Positions 1 to 7,985 of a stretch of DNA of 64,000 nt are shown here, in pieces; within the stretch, counting starts at the first letter, position 1; each line of letters begins with the position of its first letter. The notes below the pieces were generated by a model that was not told where the DNA came from, ran no database searches, and worked only from the letters and a program-made list of their open reading frames with translations. The translations under genes were made by a program, and so were the position numbers. The DNA is from Actinomycetes bacterium (GTDB lineage Bacteria; Actinomycetota; Acidimicrobiia; Acidimicrobiales; Bog-793). The stretch lies in contig JAJZBI010000005.1 in NCBI GenBank assembly GCA_021798985.1, forward strand, positions 1-64,000, written 5' to 3'.

Positions 1-146
1 GGGAGGCTCCCGCCCTCGTTTTTCGCTGGCCGCGCCATCACCGAGAACCTCGTCCTGCCGGCGTCCGGGTCCCGCACGTCGAAGTCCCGTTACGCGAGAG
101 CGGCGCTGCGCTCCTTCATCCCATCAGAAGGCGCCCGCCGCCCAGG

Positions 147-773
147 TCAATGGCCGCGGGTGAGCCACTCGCTGAGGTGGGGCGCCTCGTCGCCGATCGT
201 GGTGTCGGGCCCGTGGCCGGGATGGACCACGGTGCCCGGATCGAGCACGAGGAGGCGGCGGGTGATCGAGTCGATGATCGTGGGGAAGTCCGAGTGCGAG
301 CGGCCGGTCGCGCCCGGGCCACCCTGGAACAGCGTGTCCCCGCTGAACAGCGTGGCCTCGCTCGGCACGTAGGCGCACACGCCGCCGGGCGAGTGGCCCG
401 GGGTGTGCAGGACCTCGATCCGAGTGCCGGCGATCTGCAGGCTCATCCCGTCGCGCAGCGGCTGGAAGCCGGCGTGGGGATGCAGCTCGCGCCAGAGCAC
501 CTCGTCGGCGGGATGCAGCAGGACCGAGGTCGAGAACAACTCGGCGAGGGCGGGCGCCACCCGGACGTGGTCGTCGTGCGCGTGGGTGCAAAAGATCGCC
601 ACCAACCGACGGCTGCCGACGAGGCGGCTGATCGCCCCGAGGTCGTGCGGGGCGTCGATGACCAGGCACTCGTCGTCGTCGCCGAGCACGAACAGGTTGT
701 TCTCGACCGCATAGACCTGGCCGTCCAGGCTGAAGGTGCCCGCGGCGACACCCCGGTCGAGGCGGAGGCCCAT
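147..773 (-). CDS. MBL-fold metallo-hydrolase, partner of the mycothiol-type formaldehyde dehydrogenase
   Basis: A 208-residue metallo-beta-lactamase-fold hydrolase. The metal site is visible: THAHDDH gives H64, H66, D68 and H69, followed by H127 in TPGHSPGG, D146 in SGDTLF and H187 in HPGHGP, the glyoxalase II-like pattern. The ATG shares one base with the stop of the upstream dehydrogenase (TGATG), so the two are translationally coupled; further upstream in-frame codons lie inside that gene and were not used. In actinobacteria such a hydrolase commonly follows S-(hydroxymethyl)mycothiol dehydrogenase, where hydrolysis of a mycothiol thioester is a reasonable but inferred role. Family is certain, substrate is not. 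Confidence 0.85.
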   Translation of the reverse strand: MGLRLDRGVAAGTFSLDGQVYAVENNLFVLGDDDECLVIDAPHDLGAISRLVGSRRLVAIFCTHAHDDHVRVAPALAELFSTSVLLHPADEVLWRELHPHAGFQPLRDGMSLQIAGTRIEVLHTPGHSPGGVCAYVPSEATLFSGDTLFQGGPGATGRSHSDFPTIIDSITRRLLVLDPGTVVHPGHGPDTTIGDEAPHLSEWLTRGH

Positions 774-1867
774 CAGAGCACCACGACCGATCGCAGCACG
801 TCGCCGTGGCGCATCTTGGAAAAGGCGGCCTCGACGTCGCCGAGGCCGATCGTCTCGCTGACGAACCGGTCGAGCGGCAGGCGGCCCTGGCGGTGGAGGT
901 CGATCAGCGTCGGGAAGTCCCGCGAGGGCAGGCAGTCGCCATACCACGAGGACTTGAGGGCGCCGCCGCGACCGAAGACGTCGATGAGGGGTAGCTCGAG
1001 GCGCGCGCTCGGGTTGGGCACCCCCACGAGGACCACGGTCCCGGCGAGGTCCCGCCCATAGAAGGCCTGCAGGTAGGTGTCGGGGAGGCCGACGGCGTCG
1101 ATCACCACGTCGGCGCCGAAGCCGCCGGTGGCGGCGCGGATCTCCTCGGCGACCTCCTCGTTGGTCCGGCCGCTCGAGGCGATCGTGTGGGTGGCCCCGA
1201 ACTCCTTGGCGACCAAGAGCTTGCGCTCGTCGACGTCGACGGCGACGATGCGGCAGGCGCCCGCGAGCCGGGCACCGGCGATCGCCGCCGCGCCCACCCC
1301 GCCGCAGCCGATCACGGCCACCGAGTCGCCGCGCCCGACGGCCCCGGTGTTGAGGGCCGCACCGAGCCCTGCCATCACTCCGCAGCCGAGCAGGCCGGCG
1401 ACCGTGGCGGGGACCTCAGCGCTCACCTTGGTGCACTGCCCGGCGGCGACGAGCGTCTTGTCGGCGAACGCGCCGATCCCGAGGGCGGGGCTGAGCGGGG
1501 TCCCGTCCGTCAAGGTCATCGGCTGGCGGGCGTTGTGGGTCGCGAAGCAGTACCAGGGCCGGCCCCGGCGACAGGCGCGGCACTCACCGCACACGGCGCG
1601 CCAGTTCAAGATGACGAAGTCACCCGGGGCGACCTCGCTCACGCCGGGTCCGACCGCCTCGACGACGCCGGCGGCCTCGTGGCCGAGCAGGAAGGGGAAG
1701 TCGTCGTTGATCGCGCCCTGCCGGTAGTGCAGGTCGGTGTGGCAGACCCCGCACGCCTGCACGGCGACGAGCGCCTCGCCCGGTCCGGGGTCGGGGACGA
1801 GGATCTCGGCGAGCTCGACGGGCCGGTGCGGGCCACGGGCGATCACGCCGTGCACGGTGCTGGTCAT
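773..1867 (-). CDS. mscR: S-(hydroxymethyl)mycothiol dehydrogenase-like zinc alcohol dehydrogenase
   Basis: A 364-residue zinc-dependent medium-chain dehydrogenase. Catalytic zinc ligands are C42, H63 and E64 (GVCHTD, GHEAAG); the structural zinc lobe has C93, C96, C99 and C107; a Rossmann motif (VIGCGGVG) follows near residue 195. The start is the ATG preceded by a GAGGAGG ribosome site six bases away. The closest family is the actinobacterial mycothiol-dependent formaldehyde dehydrogenase, which oxidises the formaldehyde-mycothiol adduct with NAD. This would suit the locus, because vanillate demethylation (vanA, 11901-12956) releases formaldehyde. A general class III-like alcohol dehydrogenase is the alternative. 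Confidence 0.8.
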   Translation of the reverse strand: MTSTVHGVIARGPHRPVELAEILVPDPGPGEALVAVQACGVCHTDLHYRQGAINDDFPFLLGHEAAGVVEAVGPGVSEVAPGDFVILNWRAVCGECRACRRGRPWYCFATHNARQPMTLTDGTPLSPALGIGAFADKTLVAAGQCTKVSAEVPATVAGLLGCGVMAGLGAALNTGAVGRGDSVAVIGCGGVGAAAIAGARLAGACRIVAVDVDERKLLVAKEFGATHTIASSGRTNEEVAEEIRAATGGFGADVVIDAVGLPDTYLQAFYGRDLAGTVVLVGVPNPSARLELPLIDVFGRGGALKSSWYGDCLPSRDFPTLIDLHRQGRLPLDRFVSETIGLGDVEAAFSKMRHGDVLRSVVVL

Positions 1868-2006
1868 GGCTCCTCCTCGCTCGCCCGCTGCGGGGCACAC
1901 GGTGACCATAGGTGGGCCACCGCCGCGGCGGGATGCGGCGCCGCCAGCCCGCCGACACGACCGCCTGCGGGCCTCGTCGCGTCGCCCGAGCGCGCGACGC
2001 AGCGCC

Positions 2007-2693
2007 TCAGCTCGTCACGAGCTCGACGAGGCGGTCGGTGTCGCTCAGGTCCTCGAGCACCGCCAGTGCCCCGAGCCCTTCGAGCTCGTGCACGCCGTAG
2101 CGGCCGGTCGCCACGAGGATGCAGCGCGCCCCTCCGGCCGTCGCGCATGCGAGGTCGTTCGGCGTGTCGCCGATCACGACCACCGAGCCGGCGGCGAGGT
2201 GAAGGCCGCGCCGCTCGGCCTGGCGGCGCAGCGCGATCGGCACGAGGGCGCGGCGATCGGCGTGATCGCTGCCGTAGGCGCCCGCCTCGAGGTCGAGGTA
2301 GCGCTCGAGACCGAAGGCGGAGAGCTTGACGACGGCGTTCGGGGCGATGTTGCCGGTGAGGACGGACTGGATGACCTCTGGCTCCTCGCCGAGGCGGGCG
2401 AGCGCCTTCTCGGCGCCGACGCAGACCTGCCCCTCGAGCGCGATCTGATGCGCCACCGCCGCGAGCTCGAGCTCGAGTTGCTGCAAGATGGCCGGCAGGT
2501 GCGAGGGATCGTCGAGCTGCATGAGCTCGAGGTACTCGCGCACGATCTGGGGATCGGTCTTGCCGCTCATGCGGATGCGGACGTCGGGCAGGCGGCCGAG
2601 CACGGCCTCGAGGGCGCGGTCGAAGACCACCGCGCCGAGCGCACCGGCGCGAACGAGCGTGCCGTCGATGTCCCAGAGCACGAGGCGGGTCAT
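2007..2693 (-). CDS. HAD-superfamily hydrolase
   Basis: A 228-residue haloacid dehalogenase-type phosphatase. Motif I is at the extreme N terminus ([10 protein letters not shown], nucleophile D8 and acid D10), motif II is the threonine in SVLTGN, and motif IV is [10 protein letters not shown]. The helical cap between motifs I and II is of the phosphoglycolate phosphatase/beta-phosphoglucomutase class. The ATG at 2693 was chosen because it starts directly at motif I; upstream codons in frame read across the DUF503 gene and lack conservation. Substrate cannot be told from sequence. Confidence 0.85.
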   Translation of the reverse strand: MTRLVLWDIDGTLVRAGALGAVVFDRALEAVLGRLPDVRIRMSGKTDPQIVREYLELMQLDDPSHLPAILQQLELELAAVAHQIALEGQVCVGAEKALARLGEEPEVIQSVLTGNIAPNAVVKLSAFGLERYLDLEAGAYGSDHADRRALVPIALRRQAERRGLHLAAGSVVVIGDTPNDLACATAGGARCILVATGRYGVHELEGLGALAVLEDLSDTDRLVELVTS

Positions 2694-2714
2694 GTCTGGA
2701 CCGTAACGGACCGA

Positions 2715-2741
2715 GCGGCGCCTTGGCGGCGAGGGCGCCGC
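2715..2741. terminator. Hairpin between DUF503 and HAD genes
   Basis: Two 8-base arms (GCGGCGCC and GGCGCCGC) separated by 11 bases lie in the 58-base gap downstream of the DUF503 gene. There is no T-run, so this is a weak terminator or an RNA-processing hairpin. Confidence 0.35.
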
Positions 2742-2751
2742 TTGGGCGCCG

Positions 2752-3048
2752 TTATGCCTCGAGGTCGAGCCAGTGACGCGTGCAGGAGATGACGTCGTAG
2801 TCCGGGTGCGACCACACGAAGCGCTCGACGGTGTCGAGCACGGCGCTGACCTGAGCCGGCTTGGCCGCGACGGCGGCGAAGGCGAGCTCGGCGAGCTGCC
2901 AGCGGTCGTGCTCGCCGACCTCCGCGGCCGCCACGCCGTAGCGCTGACGGGCCGTGTCGAGCAGATGGCGCAAGACGGCGCGCTTTGCCTTGAGCGACGT
3001 GGCCTGGTGGAGGTGGAGCTGGACCACAAGGGCACCGCCGGCGGCCAT
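2752..3048 (-). CDS. DUF503 (YlxP-like) protein
   Basis: A 98-residue protein with the DUF503 pattern: an N-terminal beta strand (ALVVQLHLHQATSLKAKR), the SLKxKR segment, a central EVGEHDRWQ stretch and a C-terminal helix. Family members are small, ferredoxin-like proteins often found near ribosome-assembly genes; biochemical function is unknown. The ATG at 3048 fits the family's usual N terminus. It lies 66 bases after the stop of ferA on the same strand, and the hairpin at 2715-2741 follows it. Confidence 0.8.
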   Translation of the reverse strand: MAAGGALVVQLHLHQATSLKAKRAVLRHLLDTARQRYGVAAAEVGEHDRWQLAELAFAAVAAKPAQVSAVLDTVERFVWSHPDYDVISCTRHWLDLEA

Positions 3049-3114
3049 CGATGCGAATCTATGGGCGCGTGCATCACGGCGCGCCCAAGGCGAGCCGGCA
3101 GGGGCGGGCGTCAC

Positions 3115-5262
3115 TCAGCCGCTGGGTGCGCCAGGCACCGCGACGTCTGCGCCGATGATCAGGGCATCGAGGACGAGCGTGCCCTCCCCCTCGGGGAGCA
3201 CGAGCAGCGGGTTGACCTCGACCTCGCCGACCGCCGTGGTGGCCCGCATCAGCGCGCCGAGCCGAGCGATCGTGTCCATGAGCGCGCCGAGATCACTCGG
3301 TTTGTTGTCACGCAGCCCGCTGAGCTGGGCAAAGACGCGAAGCGACCGCAGCGCCTCGACGATCTCGTCCTCGTCCGCGTCGGCCATCAGCACGGCGCGG
3401 TCGCCGAGCTGCTCGGTCCACAGCCCGCCGGCGCCGATCACGAGGTAGGGGCCGAAGGCGGGGTCCCGGCGCGCCCCGATGATCATCTCGACGCCGGGCG
3501 GTGCCATCGACTCGACGAGCACGCCCTCGATCGAAAGGTCCGCCCGGGCGGCGCCCACGCGCGCCAGCACGCTCGCGTACGCCTCGGCGAGGCGGGCGCC
3601 GTGCTCGACCACGACCACGCCTCCGACCTCGCTCTTGTGCAGCAGGCCCGGGGCCGACACCTTCAACACCACTGGCAGGCCGAGCTCGCTCGCCACGGCC
3701 ACCGCCTCGTCGCTCGAGGTCACGACGCGGCCCGTTGGCACGCGCAGGCCGAGCTGGCCAAGGAGCGCCTTGGCCGGCGCCTCGTGGTAAACGCGCGCTG
3801 GTGCCACCGTCAAGGTGTCCGCCGCGTCCCGCGGCGCTCGCCGGTCGCGGCGCTCGCCGATCCGGGCGAGCGCCGAGGCGACGTGCACCCCTCGCTCGAG
3901 CGAGCGCAGCAACAACACGCCGGCGTCGTGCAGGAGCGCCACATTCGCCGCGGGCAGCGGCCAGTCGCCGCCCATGATGGTGTAGATCACCGGCTTGTCA
4001 GCCGACGCCAGGACCGGTGCGAGCGCGCCGATTTGCTCGGCGCCTTGGAGGTCCGATCCCGGCATGGCGGCGATCATGAGCGTGCCGACCGCCGGATCGG
4101 AAAGCAGCGTGTCCGCGACACGTGCGTACAGGCTCGGGTCGTTCAGACCCATGGCCGTGATGTCGACGGGGTTCTCGGCCGTTGCGAAGGGCGGGAGCTC
4201 GGCGCACAGCCGCTCGCTCGTCGGCGCCGACAGCTCGGCAAGCGTGACGCCGAGCTCGTGCGCGAGGTCGATGGCGTGGGTTTTGGCCGCGCCCGAGTCG
4301 GTCATGAAGCCCAGCCCCCGGGCGCGGGGCGCGCCGGAGCGGGCGAAGGCTCCCGCCACGTCGATGAGCCCGTCGAGCGAGTCGATGAACACCACGCCCT
4401 CGCGCCCGAGCGCGGCGCGCACGACCGCCTGGTCGCCCGCCAGGGCGCCGGTGTGGGTGAGCGACGCCCGCCGGCCCCTTGCCGAGCGTCCCGTGTGCAG
4501 CACGCACACCAGCATCGAGCGCTCGGCGGCGGCCCGCGCGAGCGCCACGAAGCGCGCTGGCTGTCGGATCTGCTCGACGAGCAGCGCGACGGCCGCCGTG
4601 CCTTCGTCCTCGAGGATGACGCTGAGGTAGTCCTCGATGCCGAGCACCGCCTCGTTGCCCGTCGAGATGGCGTGGGTCACAAAGGTGTGCTGGGCGAGCG
4701 CGGCGTAGCTGAGCGCCATCGAGAGCGCGCCGCTCTGGGCGATGACGGCGATCCCGCGTCGCAGCGGCGCGTGGTTCGGGACGATGTGCGCGAAGGTCAG
4801 CGGCGCCCGATCGAGGAAGTTCACAAAGCCGAGGCAGTTGGGCCCCGCTAGCGCCAGGTTGTGGCGACGCGCCGCTTCGGCGAGCTCGCGCTCAGCCAGC
4901 TGGCCGTCTTGGCCGACCTCGCCATAGCCCGAGGCGAAGACGACCGCGCCGCCGACGTGGCGGCGGCCCGCCGCCTCGATCGCGTCGAGGAGCCCAGGGC
5001 GCGGGATCGCTAGCACCGCGGCGTCGACGCCGTCGGGCAGCTCGTCGATCGATGCGACGCAGCGGCGGGAGCCGATTGTGCGCCGCGTCTTGGAGACGAG
5101 GTGGACCTGGCCGCGGTAGCCGAAGCGCTCGAGCATCGCGACCGGTGCGCCGCCGATCGAGGTGGGGTCGTCGGAGGCGCCGACGATCGCCACCGACGAC
5201 GGCCGCAGCAGCCGGGCGAGCCCGTTCGCGAGCCCGGCGGGGTCGTCGCTGGGCTCAGTCAC
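3115..5262 (-). CDS. ferA: Feruloyl-CoA synthetase, ADP-forming acyl-CoA synthetase type
   Basis: A 715-residue NDP-forming acyl-CoA synthetase. A CoA-binding Rossmann domain opens the protein (SVAIVGASDDPTSIGG near residue 23), followed by succinyl-CoA-ligase-like domains with GPNCLGF and a C-terminal ATP-grasp domain with LPVVLKVSAPGLLHKSEVGG near residue 525. This is the architecture of FerA from Sphingobium SYK-6, unlike the AMP-forming Fcs of Pseudomonas. It would activate ferulate and p-coumarate to CoA esters. The GTG start overlaps the ferB stop by eight bases. The specific substrate is inferred from the partner ferB and the divergent ferC; acetate- or pimeloyl-type substrates are the alternative if the context misleads. 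Confidence 0.85.
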   Translation of the reverse strand: MTEPSDDPAGLANGLARLLRPSSVAIVGASDDPTSIGGAPVAMLERFGYRGQVHLVSKTRRTIGSRRCVASIDELPDGVDAAVLAIPRPGLLDAIEAAGRRHVGGAVVFASGYGEVGQDGQLAERELAEAARRHNLALAGPNCLGFVNFLDRAPLTFAHIVPNHAPLRRGIAVIAQSGALSMALSYAALAQHTFVTHAISTGNEAVLGIEDYLSVILEDEGTAAVALLVEQIRQPARFVALARAAAERSMLVCVLHTGRSARGRRASLTHTGALAGDQAVVRAALGREGVVFIDSLDGLIDVAGAFARSGAPRARGLGFMTDSGAAKTHAIDLAHELGVTLAELSAPTSERLCAELPPFATAENPVDITAMGLNDPSLYARVADTLLSDPAVGTLMIAAMPGSDLQGAEQIGALAPVLASADKPVIYTIMGGDWPLPAANVALLHDAGVLLLRSLERGVHVASALARIGERRDRRAPRDAADTLTVAPARVYHEAPAKALLGQLGLRVPTGRVVTSSDEAVAVASELGLPVVLKVSAPGLLHKSEVGGVVVVEHGARLAEAYASVLARVGAARADLSIEGVLVESMAPPGVEMIIGARRDPAFGPYLVIGAGGLWTEQLGDRAVLMADADEDEIVEALRSLRVFAQLSGLRDNKPSDLGALMDTIARLGALMRATTAVGEVEVNPLLVLPEGEGTLVLDALIIGADVAVPGAPSG

Positions 5263-6109
5263 GGGAATAGGTCCCAAGGCCGGGGCGGAAGGACTTGGCG
5301 TCGAGGAACTCGTGCATGCCCCGCTCGCGGCTTGCCTCGGGGTCCGAGGCGACCGCCTGATCGAGCTTGGCGTACAGGTACTCCTCGGCGGCCTCCCACT
5401 CCATGGTGCTGGCGCGCTTGAAGCCTGTCTTTGCCGCGCACAGCACCTCGGGACTGAGCCGGGCCAGCTGGCGCGCGAGCTCGAGGGTGCGCGCGCGCAG
5501 CTGCCCGGCGGGCACGGCCTCGTTGACGAGGCGCAGCTCAGCCGCACGACGTCCCGTGAAGGTCTGGCCGGTCATGATGTAGTACAGGGCATCGCGGAAG
5601 GGGACGACCTCGGCGAGGGCGCGCGAGACGACCGAGCCGGGCGGGATCCCCCAGTTCACCTCCGAGAGGCCGAAGACGGCGGCTTCGTCGGCGATGGCGA
5701 GGTCGCAGGCGACCAGGGGTGTGAACGCACCGCCGAAGCACCAGCCGTTGACCATGGCGATCGTCGCCTTGGGGAAGGTGCGCAGCCTCCGGTACTGCCA
5801 CGCATTGGCGTCGCGGCGCGAGCGCGTCCTCGCCGCCGGGCCGCCCGCGTCGACGTCGCGGAAGTACTCTTTCAGGTCCATGCCCGCCGAAAAGGACGTT
5901 CCTGCCCCGGTGAGCACGAGCACACGCGCCTCGGAGGAGGCCTCGATGGCGTCCAGGACCTCGCCCATCTCCTCGTTCAGCCGCGGGTTCATCGCGTTGC
6001 GCTTCTCGGGGCGGTTGAGCGTCACCCAGGCGACGCCATCGCTGTCGAGCTCTGCGAGCACGGTCTGCCAGGTGCCGAGCGCAACGGCTCGGCTCGCACG
6101 GTCGTCCAT
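5255..6109 (-). CDS. ferB: Feruloyl/p-hydroxycinnamoyl-CoA hydratase-lyase
   Basis: A 284-residue crotonase that closely follows hydroxycinnamoyl-CoA hydratase-lyase (HCHL/Ech/FerB) through its whole length: RPEKRNAM, AGMDLKEYFRDVDAG, IAMVNGWCFGGAF, VFGLSEVNWGIPPG, YYIMTGQTFTG and a C-terminal KSFRPGL. E150 in GLSEVNWG corresponds to the catalytic glutamate of the Pseudomonas enzyme. It hydrates feruloyl-CoA and cleaves it to vanillin and acetyl-CoA; p-coumaroyl-CoA gives 4-hydroxybenzaldehyde. The ATG has a GAGGGGGACCC ribosome site. It is the first gene of ferBA, transcribed away from ferC, with the FerC palindrome in the promoter region. Confidence 0.93.
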   Translation of the reverse strand: MDDRASRAVALGTWQTVLAELDSDGVAWVTLNRPEKRNAMNPRLNEEMGEVLDAIEASSEARVLVLTGAGTSFSAGMDLKEYFRDVDAGGPAARTRSRRDANAWQYRRLRTFPKATIAMVNGWCFGGAFTPLVACDLAIADEAAVFGLSEVNWGIPPGSVVSRALAEVVPFRDALYYIMTGQTFTGRRAAELRLVNEAVPAGQLRARTLELARQLARLSPEVLCAAKTGFKRASTMEWEAAEEYLYAKLDQAVASDPEASRERGMHEFLDAKSFRPGLGTYSRD

Positions 6110-6155
6110 GGGTCCCCCTCTTTGTGCGCACGACGGGCGCAAGATCTCGATGAAG

Positions 6156-6174
6156 ATATCAAGTAACTTGATAT
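6156..6174. promoter_or_regulatory. FerC operator, 19-base palindrome between ferB and ferC
   Basis: ATATCAAGTAACTTGATAT has perfect 9-base arms around one central base and is strikingly AT-rich for this genome. It ends at the base before the ferC ATG and lies 47 bases from the ferB start, so one MarR dimer bound here could block both divergent promoters. The placement leaves no room for a ribosome site for ferC, suggesting a leaderless ferC message whose -10 lies inside the palindrome. Identification as the FerC site is inference from symmetry and position. Confidence 0.8.
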
Positions 6175-6660
6175 ATGGCAATGGTTGAGCAGCACACCGG
6201 CGCGCGGTCGCGGCGGCGCCCGCGCACGAGCTATCTCGTCAAGCGCCTCGAGACCGCGATGCGCTCGCGCCTCGACGCGCTCTGTGCTCGCCACGGGTTG
6301 AGCACGATGCAGTACGTGGCCTTGAGCGTGCTGGCGGCGAACGGGGGCATGTCGTCCGCGGAGCTGGCGATCCGGTCCTTTGTGAGCCCGCAGTCGGCGA
6401 ACCAGATGGTGGCGCTGCTCGAGCGCCGGGGGCTGATCGAGCGCCTGGCGGATCCCGCCAACCGCCGCATCCTTCGCACTCGGCTGACGAAGGCGGGCGC
6501 CGCGTTGCTCGAGGCGTGCGAGCGCGACGTCGACGCCTTCGAGCGCGAGATGTTCGCCGGCATCGGCGAAGCCGGTGAGGCCCAGCTGCGCGCCGCGCTC
6601 GATGCCTGCATCGCCAATCTCTCCGATCGCTCCGCCGTGGCGCGACCCGCCCAGCGCTGA
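6175..6660 (+). CDS. ferC: MarR-family regulator of ferBA
   Basis: A 161-residue MarR-type winged-helix protein. Helices flank a winged HTH around residues 45-105 (GLSTMQYVALSVLA, MSSAELAIRSFVSPQSANQMV, RRGLIERLADPANRR, the last being the wing). It is divergent from ferBA, as in Sphingobium SYK-6 where FerC represses ferBA and responds to hydroxycinnamoyl-CoA. The first ATG directly abuts the operator, and a second ATG lies two codons on; either could be a leaderless start, and no ribosome site is visible for either. Confidence 0.88.
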   Translation: MAMVEQHTGARSRRRPRTSYLVKRLETAMRSRLDALCARHGLSTMQYVALSVLAANGGMSSAELAIRSFVSPQSANQMVALLERRGLIERLADPANRRILRTRLTKAGAALLEACERDVDAFEREMFAGIGEAGEAQLRAALDACIANLSDRSAVARPAQR

Positions 6661-6672
6661 GCGCGGCGAGCG

Positions 6673-6709
6673 CGCGCCGCGCCGTCCGCCGGCCGGGGTG
6701 CGCGGCGCG
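6673..6709. terminator. Hairpin between convergent ferC and livM
   Basis: Perfect 10-base arms CGCGCCGCGC and GCGCGGCGCG with a 17-base loop begin 12 bases after the ferC stop. No T-run follows; it could act as an actinobacterial-type terminator for ferC. Confidence 0.5.
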
Positions 6710-6808
6710 GCGCCAGGGCGAGCCGACGGGTGATCCGAACGCGCCGCCCTCACGGAGCCGAGGCGGGGGTGGCGCCCCGGACGCTGACCCCGACGCATCG
6801 GCGCGCGC

Positions 6809-6832
6809 GGTCGTGCGCGCGGTCGTGCGCGC
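6809..6832. repeat. 12-base tandem repeat
   Basis: GGTCGTGCGCGC occurs twice head to tail, with partial copies on both sides, in the untranslated gap between the ferC and livM 3' ends. It is a simple GC-rich repeat with no apparent function. Confidence 0.6.
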
Positions 6833-6851
6833 GGTGGCGCCACCCGGGGCG

Positions 6852-7985
6852 CTACGCGGGCGGGCCGGCGGCTCCGACGGCGCCGCCACGACTGCTCGTC
6901 GGGTTGGCGGCCACGGGCGCCGGGGGCGCGCTGGCGGGCCGCGAGAGGTGCTCGACGCGGTGGCCGAGCGGGAAGAGCGAGATGGCGAAGCGCCGGTCGA
7001 TGAGGCCGAAGATGCCCTTGGGGGCCCAGATCGCGATCAGCACGGCGAGGCTGCCGAAGATGATGAGGTACCACGCGCCGTCATTGGCGAGGTTCTGCTG
7101 GAGCACGAAGAAGATCACCGTGCCGAGGATCGGGCCCTCGAGGGTCCCGATGCCTCCGATCAAAGTGGCGAAGATCATCTCCGCGGACCACTGCACGTTG
7201 AAGACCGAAGCGGGCTGGACCTGGAGCTGGCTGACCGCCAGCAACGCCCCGGCGGCGCCGCAGCCGAGTGCGGCGACGACGAAGACGATCCGCCGGGCTC
7301 GCATGACGCGCGCACCGGCGCTGCGGGCGCCGACCTCGTCGTCGCGCACCGCGGCGAGCACGAGGCCGAGCCGGCTGCGCAACAGGCCGTAAGAGGCCGC
7401 CAGCGCCAGCGCGACGACCGCCAGGGCCGCGAAGTACGTGACGCGGCCGAATGCCGCCGGGCTCAGGGAGGACAGGCCGGGGACGTTCTCGCCCGTCCCT
7501 CCGCCGACCGCGGAGATCGAGTCGATGACCTGCATCGCGAGGTCGGCGACGACCCAGGTGGCGATGGCGAAGTAACCGCCACGGAGGCGGAAGACGAGCA
7601 GGGAGACCGGCAGCGCGATGATCGCAGCGGCGATCGCCGCCAGAGGGAGGCTCGCCACGGGCTCCATCCCGCTCTTGGCGAAGATGAGCACCCCGTAGGC
7701 GCCGAGGCCGACGAAGGCCTGTTGGCCGATCGAGACCATCCCGGCGTACCCGGCGAGCAGGTTCCACATCAGCGCCATCGTCAACAGCACGAACACGTTG
7801 ACGAACAGCGCCGTCTCGGACTGCGGCGCGAATGCGGGCAGGAAGGCCAACAGGCCGAGCCCCGCCGCCGCGAGGATCGGCGTCAGCCAGTTCGGCAGGC
7901 GGCTCGCGCGGACGACGCGCAGGGTCGAGCTCGCCGTGGTCGGCGCCAGGGGGGGGACCGTCGCGTCGGTGACCGTCGTGCTCAC
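6852..7985 (-). CDS. ABC transporter permease, LivM family
   Basis: A 377-residue LivM-type permease with about ten hydrophobic segments from residue 35 onward, the NLLAGYAGMVSIGQQAFVGLGAY signature of the family, and a GRRxR-like cytoplasmic loop. The last 40 residues are a Pro/Ala-rich tail. The GTG start overlaps the livH stop by four bases (GTGA). It is the last gene of a five-gene ABC operon. The whole transporter sits between ferBA and the vanillate genes, so aromatic acids such as ferulate or p-coumarate are likelier substrates than branched-chain amino acids; compare CouPSTU of Rhodopseudomonas. Confidence 0.88.
   Translation of the reverse strand: MSTTVTDATVPPLAPTTASSTLRVVRASRLPNWLTPILAAAGLGLLAFLPAFAPQSETALFVNVFVLLTMALMWNLLAGYAGMVSIGQQAFVGLGAYGVLIFAKSGMEPVASLPLAAIAAAIIALPVSLLVFRLRGGYFAIATWVVADLAMQVIDSISAVGGGTGENVPGLSSLSPAAFGRVTYFAALAVVALALAASYGLLRSRLGLVLAAVRDDEVGARSAGARVMRARRIVFVVAALGCGAAGALLAVSQLQVQPASVFNVQWSAEMIFATLIGGIGTLEGPILGTVIFFVLQQNLANDGAWYLIIFGSLAVLIAIWAPKGIFGLIDRRFAISLFPLGHRVEHLSRPASAPPAPVAANPTSSRGGAVGAAGPPA

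Noticed and set aside
1-146. Possible end of a gene entering from the left edge
   Set aside because: All three plus frames and the minus frames are open or short without motifs, so no gene could be supported in the first 146 bases.
2773-4851. Long plus-strand open frame (692 codons) across ferA
   Set aside because: It is antisense to ferA, which has clear family motifs; the frame is open because of GC-rich codon third positions, and its translation is Arg/Glu/His-rich noise.
6803-6836. Possible CRISPR-like or regulatory repeat
   Set aside because: Only two full 12-base copies with no spacers and no cas genes; a simple GC-rich tandem repeat in an intergenic region.
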